From assembly GCA_016185305.1 (NCBI GenBank), contig JACPNV010000027.1:1-40659 (forward strand): a stretch of DNA of 40,659 bases. Direction: 5' to 3'. This document shows, piece after piece, positions 37,385 through 40,659 of the stretch. This DNA is from Actinomycetota bacterium (GTDB lineage Bacteria; Actinomycetota; Acidimicrobiia; Acidimicrobiales; Acidimicrobilacustridaceae). How positions within the stretch are numbered: position 1 is the stretch's first letter; every line of letters begins with the position of its first letter. Under the pieces are notes generated by a model. The model was not told the DNA's origin, ran no database searches, and was given only the letters and a program-made list of their open reading frames with translations. Position numbers and translations under genes: made by a program.

Positions 37385-38020
37385 ATGAAGCTGCTTCGCT
37401 TGGAGAACGGCCGGCTTGTCGAAGTCGCCAACCTGACCAGATTGGCCGCGTCGGACTGCAATGACATGGTGGTGCACCCTGATACGGGCCGAGCCTACAT
37501 CGGGAGCTACGGGTTCGACGTCGAGGCGGGCGAAGAACCGGCGCCGGCGCCGCTGGCGTGCGTCGAGCCCGACGGTGACGCCTGGGTCGTCGCGGAGGGG
37601 CTGCACTTCCCGAACGGTTCGGCGATCACACCGGACGGCACCACGCTCATCGTCACCGAGTCGTCGGGCAAGCGGCTCTCCGCCTACTCGATCCAACCCG
37701 ACGGGTCGCTGGCACACCCGCGGGTGTGGGCAGACCTGACGCCGAACATCCCCGCCGGCATCTGCCTCGATGCCAGCGGCGCGGTGTGGGTGGCCGATCC
37801 GGTCAACCAGGGCGTCATGCGCGTGCTCGAGGGCGCGGGCGCGGTCGACTGGATCGGCAGCCCCCGCCCGGTCTACGCCTGCGAGCTCGGGGGGGAGGAA
37901 GGGCGCACGCTCTACCTCTGCACTGCCGAATCGTCGAACGCCGCCAAGACCGTCGAATCACGCACCGGCCGCATCGAAGCCATCGAGGTCGACGTCCCCC
38001 GCGCCGGCCTGACCGACTGA
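37385..38020 (+). CDS. SMP-30/gluconolactonase-like protein, N-terminally truncated
   Basis: This 211-residue protein matches the SMP-30 beta-propeller family from the second blade onward (LLRLENGRLVEVANL, CNDMVVHPDTGRAYIG, LHFPNGSAITPDG, PAGICLDASGAVWVADP, GRTLYLC). Family members are about 290 residues, so some 70 N-terminal residues, with the metal-binding Glu, are missing. The PDGIC motif reads PAGIC, so a second metal ligand is also changed, while the Asn of FPNG remains. Only 61 nt separate it from gene B, leaving no room for the lost part. The ATG lies within TACGAT (37381-37386), which with GTGACA 18 nt upstream looks like a promoter, so the real start may be further in. Probably inactive as a lactonase. 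Confidence 0.65.
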   Translation: MKLLRLENGRLVEVANLTRLAASDCNDMVVHPDTGRAYIGSYGFDVEAGEEPAPAPLACVEPDGDAWVVAEGLHFPNGSAITPDGTTLIVTESSGKRLSAYSIQPDGSLAHPRVWADLTPNIPAGICLDASGAVWVADPVNQGVMRVLEGAGAVDWIGSPRPVYACELGGEEGRTLYLCTAESSNAAKTVESRTGRIEAIEVDVPRAGLTD

Positions 38021-39106
38021 CGGCTGGTCGACCGACGGCTGCTCGACCGACGGCTGCTCGACCGACGGCGGCGGGAAGTTCTCGTAGGTCTCGATGAGAA
38101 GCAGCGCGAGGTCGCGATCGGGCGGACGAGCGTCGCCGCGAGCCAGCACACCCCGTTCGACGAGGTCGACGACCAACCGATCGAGGATCGTGGCGAGCGA
38201 GAGATCGTCGGTGTGGGCCCGCCAGGTCGAACGCTCGGTGTCGCTCGCGAAGCAGTACGCCTTCCATGACACCGAGAAACGGATGTCGCGCCACTCGAAC
38301 TCTTCGAGCACCTCGCTGCTCGCCGACTCGTCAGGATGGAGCTGCCAGCGGCGGCGTTCGGCCCCGAACCGCAGCACGTTGCCGGGCGAGAGCTCGGGCG
38401 GCTCGACCGTGACAGGACCGACGCGATCGACACCGTGGAACACCGAGTCGGTGTCGAGCACGATCGCCGTGTTGTGCGTCGCGAAGAACGTGGACGGCGG
38501 GCCATCCGGTGCGTCGGGATAGAACGCGAGCTGGCCGCCCTCGGCTTGCTCCCCCTCGGGCGCGAAGTACGAGATGCCCGTCGCGATCGGCATGCGCCAG
38601 GCATCGAAGAGGCCGGAGTGATGCATCACCACGAGCAGCCATTGCGGCACGACTTTGCGGTTCGCGCCCCGGAACTCGGGAACGTCGGTGTGGACGGCGA
38701 GCTCCTGGCCGGGCAGCAGGATGTTGGCGTAGGCGATCGCCGGCTCGACGACGGGCCGGCCGTAGAGCTGCCGGGCGGCATCGATCAGCCTCTCGTGATG
38801 GAGGAAGCGCTCGATGCCGGGCGCCACGATCTCGTCGCCGTACGCGTAGGACTCTCGCAAGTAGTTCGTTCGCAGCGCCAGCGTCCTCGGCGGCTCACCG
38901 GTGCGGCCGAACCGCCCGCCGGAACGCACGTAGTTGGCCGCGGCGTCGTAGCGCTGCGCCAACTCGGGAGCGAACGCGGTCTCGCTCTCCTCGACGGCGT
39001 ACAGCCCGTAGCCCGGTGCGAAGTCTTCGCACAGACGCAGCATCGCCCGGGCGCCGTCCTCGTCCATCAGCGGGTCGAGGATGATGGTGGTGGCCGTATC
39101 GATCAC
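37958..39106 (-). CDS. 2OG-Fe(II)-oxygenase-like protein
   Basis: This 382-residue protein resembles 2-oxoglutarate and Fe(II)-dependent oxygenases: VHTDVPEF (about residues 139-146) supplies His and Asp, a distal FHGVDRVG (about 223-230) supplies the second His, and LSPGNVLRFG could hold the 2-oxoglutarate-binding Arg. The C-terminal 50 residues contain a PSVEQ-type tandem repeat and an unrelated tail that overlaps the convergent SMP-30 gene by 63 nt. The GTG at 39106 is 13 nt after the TetR stop, so the two may be co-transcribed. Substrate unknown. Confidence 0.7.
   Translation of the reverse strand: MIDTATTIILDPLMDEDGARAMLRLCEDFAPGYGLYAVEESETAFAPELAQRYDAAANYVRSGGRFGRTGEPPRTLALRTNYLRESYAYGDEIVAPGIERFLHHERLIDAARQLYGRPVVEPAIAYANILLPGQELAVHTDVPEFRGANRKVVPQWLLVVMHHSGLFDAWRMPIATGISYFAPEGEQAEGGQLAFYPDAPDGPPSTFFATHNTAIVLDTDSVFHGVDRVGPVTVEPPELSPGNVLRFGAERRRWQLHPDESASSEVLEEFEWRDIRFSVSWKAYCFASDTERSTWRAHTDDLSLATILDRLVVDLVERGVLARGDARPPDRDLALLLIETYENFPPPSVEQPSVEQPSVDQPSVGQAGAGDVDLDGFDAAGA
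38011..38071 (+). repeat. 15-bp tandem repeat
   Basis: GACCGACGGCTGCTC occurs at 38030-38044 and 38045-38059, with a partial copy at 38060-38071 and a variant with 4 extra bases at 38011-38029. On the minus strand it encodes PSVEQ, PSVEQ, PSVDQ. It spans the stop codon of the SMP-30-like gene and the tail of the oxygenase. Confidence 0.9.
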
Positions 39107-39119
39107 GCGAACGAAGGTA

Positions 39120-39743
39120 TCAGCGCTTCTTGCGAGGGGCCCGCCCGGGCTTGATCGGTTCGTCGGGCACGAGTGCGGCGCGAAGGAAGTTGATGAGCTC
39201 GCGCCGGCGGACGGCCGTCGAGCGCAACGTCGGCTCGATGCCCACGGCCCGGAGCACTTCGACCTCGGTCGCGACGCCGACGACGGTCGAGTACACGCTC
39301 ACGAGCAGCAACCTGGCATCGCTCGCGCGGAAGCGGCCCGCGTCCATCTCCGCTTCGAGGAAGCCGGTGGCCCGTTCGAGCAGCGGTTCGAAGTTCTGAA
39401 GGAGCCGCCCGGCCGCCGGAGAGCCGAGCCGGCTCACCTCCCGCAGCAGGCCGAGCAACTCGGGCTGGCGGATCGCGAGGCGGAACACCGCCCGGACGAT
39501 CGCCTCGATCCGGGCAAAGCCGTCCCCCGCGTGCTCGATCGTGCTCTCGAGCACCTGGGCGATGTCGGCCGAGGACCGATCGATCACGGCGTCGAGCAGC
39601 GCCAGCTTGCTCGGGAAGTAGTAGAGGATCGTCTGCTTGCGGATGCCGAGGTCGCGAGCAAGCTGGTCGAGGGAGGTGGCGTCGTACCCTCGCGTCCCGA
39701 ACGAGCTGGTCGCGGCGTCGAGTACCCGCTCCTCGGTGCCCAT
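39120..39743 (-). CDS. TetR-family transcriptional regulator
   Basis: This 207-residue protein has an N-terminal helix-turn-helix (ATSLDQLARDLGIRKQTILYYFPSK, about residues 22-46) and a ligand-binding helical domain ending in a basic tail. It is divergent from the acyl-CoA reductase, and a palindrome touches its start codon, so it probably represses itself and the reductase. On the minus strand TACCAT lies 7 nt before the ATG, a leaderless pattern, and this -10 falls inside the palindrome. The ligand may be an acyl-CoA, judging by the neighbour (inference). Confidence 0.88.
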   Translation of the reverse strand: MGTEERVLDAATSSFGTRGYDATSLDQLARDLGIRKQTILYYFPSKLALLDAVIDRSSADIAQVLESTIEHAGDGFARIEAIVRAVFRLAIRQPELLGLLREVSRLGSPAAGRLLQNFEPLLERATGFLEAEMDAGRFRASDARLLLVSVYSTVVGVATEVEVLRAVGIEPTLRSTAVRRRELINFLRAALVPDEPIKPGRAPRKKR

Positions 39744-39757
39744 CTACCGCATGGTAG
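39744..39757. promoter_or_regulatory. TetR operator candidate 1
   Basis: CTACC-GCAT-GGTAG is an exact 5-4-5 palindrome directly upstream of the TetR start codon, covering the predicted -10 of the regulator. The flank AGAGAA is shared with site 2. Confidence 0.7.
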
Positions 39758-39782
39758 AGAACCCGGGCGGCGGCCGGCCCGT

Positions 39783-39811
39783 TTGGGCGTCCCCCTACCA
39801 AATGGTAGAGA
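39783..39811 (+). promoter_or_regulatory. promoter of the acyl-CoA reductase
   Basis: TTGGGC (39783-39788), 17 nt, TAGAGA (39806-39811). The GTG start at 39820 is 8 nt further. Operator 2 lies in the spacer and touches the -10, so a bound repressor would block polymerase. Confidence 0.5.
39795..39808. promoter_or_regulatory. TetR operator candidate 2
   Basis: CTACC-AAAT-GGTAG is the same 5-4-5 palindrome as site 1, centred 51 nt away. It overlaps the promoter of the reductase. Confidence 0.7.
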
Positions 39812-39819
39812 ATGGAGCG

Positions 39820-40659
39820 GTGACCGCCTCCCTCGCCGAGCAGGCCGATCAGCTCCCCATTCGCCAGGCGCTCGCCGGCAAGCGGCTGTTCGTCACGGGC
39901 ACGACCGGCTTCCTCGGCACCAACCTGCTCGAGCGGCTGCTGCGCTCGGTTCCCGACTGCGAGATCGTGCTGCTGGTGCGGCCGGGCAAGCGGTCGTCGG
40001 TCGAGCAGCGGGTGAAGCGGGAAGTGTTGAAGAACGATGCATTCGACCGCCTCCGCGACGAGCTGGGCCGTGACGGCTTCGAGGAGATGACGGCACGCCG
40101 AGTTTCGGCCGTGGCCGGCGACGTGTCGCGCGACGGCCTCGGTCTGGACGAAGCCGGCCGGGCCGTTCTCGCGTCCTGCGACATCGTCATCCACTCCGCA
40201 GCCACCGTGAGCTTCGACTCACCGCTCGACTCGGCGGTCGAGGTCAACTTGATGGGCCCGACCCGCATCGCCCGCACGCTGGGTGACCTCGGCGTGACTC
40301 CCCACCTTGTCTCGGTGTCGACGTGCTACGTCGCCGGGAACCGCAGGGGGTCGGCGCCCGAGATCCACGTGACCGAATCACCGTTCTTCGTCGACGTGGA
40401 CTGGCAGGGCGAGGTCGACGGCGCTCGCCGGGCACGAAGCGATGCGGAGGCCGCGAGCCGCACGCCCGATCAGCTCGCCGAGCTCCGCAAGCACGCCCAC
40501 AACGAGCTGGGCGCCGCGGGCACGCCGCTGCTCGCCGAGAAGACCGAACAGTTGCGCAGCAAGTGGGTCGCAGATCGCATGGTCGTGGCCGGCCGCGCCC
40601 GGGCGTCGTCGTTGGGATGGCCCGACGCGTACGCGTTCACCAAGGCGTTGGGCGAGCGT
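39820..40659 (+). CDS. fatty acyl-CoA reductase-like SDR protein (3' end outside window)
   Basis: The first 280 residues are visible and the frame runs off the right edge. An extended-SDR Rossmann motif TGTTGFLG (about residues 26-33) binds NAD(P)H. HSAATVSFDSPL, VSTCYVAGNRRG and YAFTKALGER (Tyr and Lys of the YxxxK catalytic pair) follow in the order found in male-sterility-type fatty acyl-CoA reductases, which make fatty aldehydes or alcohols. The GTG at 39820 lies just after the promoter and operator. Control by the divergent TetR regulator is likely. Additional domains may lie beyond the window. Confidence 0.85.
   Translation, partial: MTASLAEQADQLPIRQALAGKRLFVTGTTGFLGTNLLERLLRSVPDCEIVLLVRPGKRSSVEQRVKREVLKNDAFDRLRDELGRDGFEEMTARRVSAVAGDVSRDGLGLDEAGRAVLASCDIVIHSAATVSFDSPLDSAVEVNLMGPTRIARTLGDLGVTPHLVSVSTCYVAGNRRGSAPEIHVTESPFFVDVDWQGEVDGARRARSDAEAASRTPDQLAELRKHAHNELGAAGTPLLAEKTEQLRSKWVADRMVVAGRARASSLGWPDAYAFTKALGER

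Noticed and set aside
38011..38071. CRISPR-like array
   Set aside because: The 15-bp units are directly adjacent without spacers, in a coding tail.

Overview
The window reads as a chromosomal segment of a high-GC actinomycete. The closest style I recognise is Acidimicrobiia (Ilumatobacter-like), but this is inferred from gene families and order, not from a marker gene. Supporting signs are GC-biased codon use, a dnaG-rpoD pair with overlapping ends, a phoH-ybeY-corC-era / uppS-recO block, a BldC-like regulator, a Tad pilus locus with no outer-membrane secretin, and several genes whose start codon sits 6-10 nt after a TAnnnT hexamer with no Shine-Dalgarno sequence (leaderless style). There is no rRNA, CRISPR array, insertion sequence or phage gene, and no stretch over 300 nt lacks a gene or RNA.

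Layout. 1-4250: the end of an acyl-CoA dehydrogenase, a Baeyer-Villiger-type monooxygenase, a tRNA(CAT), a membrane fatty-acid desaturase with a clear promoter and terminator, tRNA-Asn and a small YtxH-like protein. 4265-11400: rpoD and dnaG (minus strand), two related secreted lipoproteins (plus strand), and a ppdK gene broken by an internal deletion. 11490-19497 (all minus): methyltransferase, recO, uppS, a membrane-anchored sulfatase, a small ribbon-helix-helix-like protein, era, a CorC-type protein, ybeY, and a phoH gene carrying a deletion/frameshift. 19663-23052: a conserved unknown, a BldC-like protein, a two-domain cupredoxin-like lipoprotein and a cyclopropane-fatty-acid synthase.

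23294-30166 is one tightly packed operon for a Tad/Flp-type pilus: CpaB, TadZ/CpaE (without the Walker A lysine), TadA/CpaF ATPase, TadB, TadC, a divergent small pilin candidate, two TadE-like proteins and a TadG-like protein. 30448-33665 holds an SPFH protein with a double zinc ribbon, a membrane Tim44-like protein with its own zinc ribbon, and a lipoprotein amidase acting on peptidoglycan; together they suggest an envelope-maintenance module. 33855-37323 carries two secreted Calx-beta/FN3 paralogues, separated by a small zinc-ribbon gene on the other strand. 37385-40659 has a truncated SMP-30-like gene, a 2OG-Fe(II)-oxygenase-like gene with a short tandem repeat at its tail, and a TetR regulator divergent from a fatty acyl-CoA reductase, with two matching palindromes in the shared promoter.

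The most unusual feature of the window as a whole is the number of genes that have lost internal or terminal pieces (ppdK, phoH, the first Calx-beta domain, SMP-30) in an otherwise intact, densely coded region. Either several small deletions are real, or the sequence carries assembly or amplification artefacts. Read-level data would settle this.
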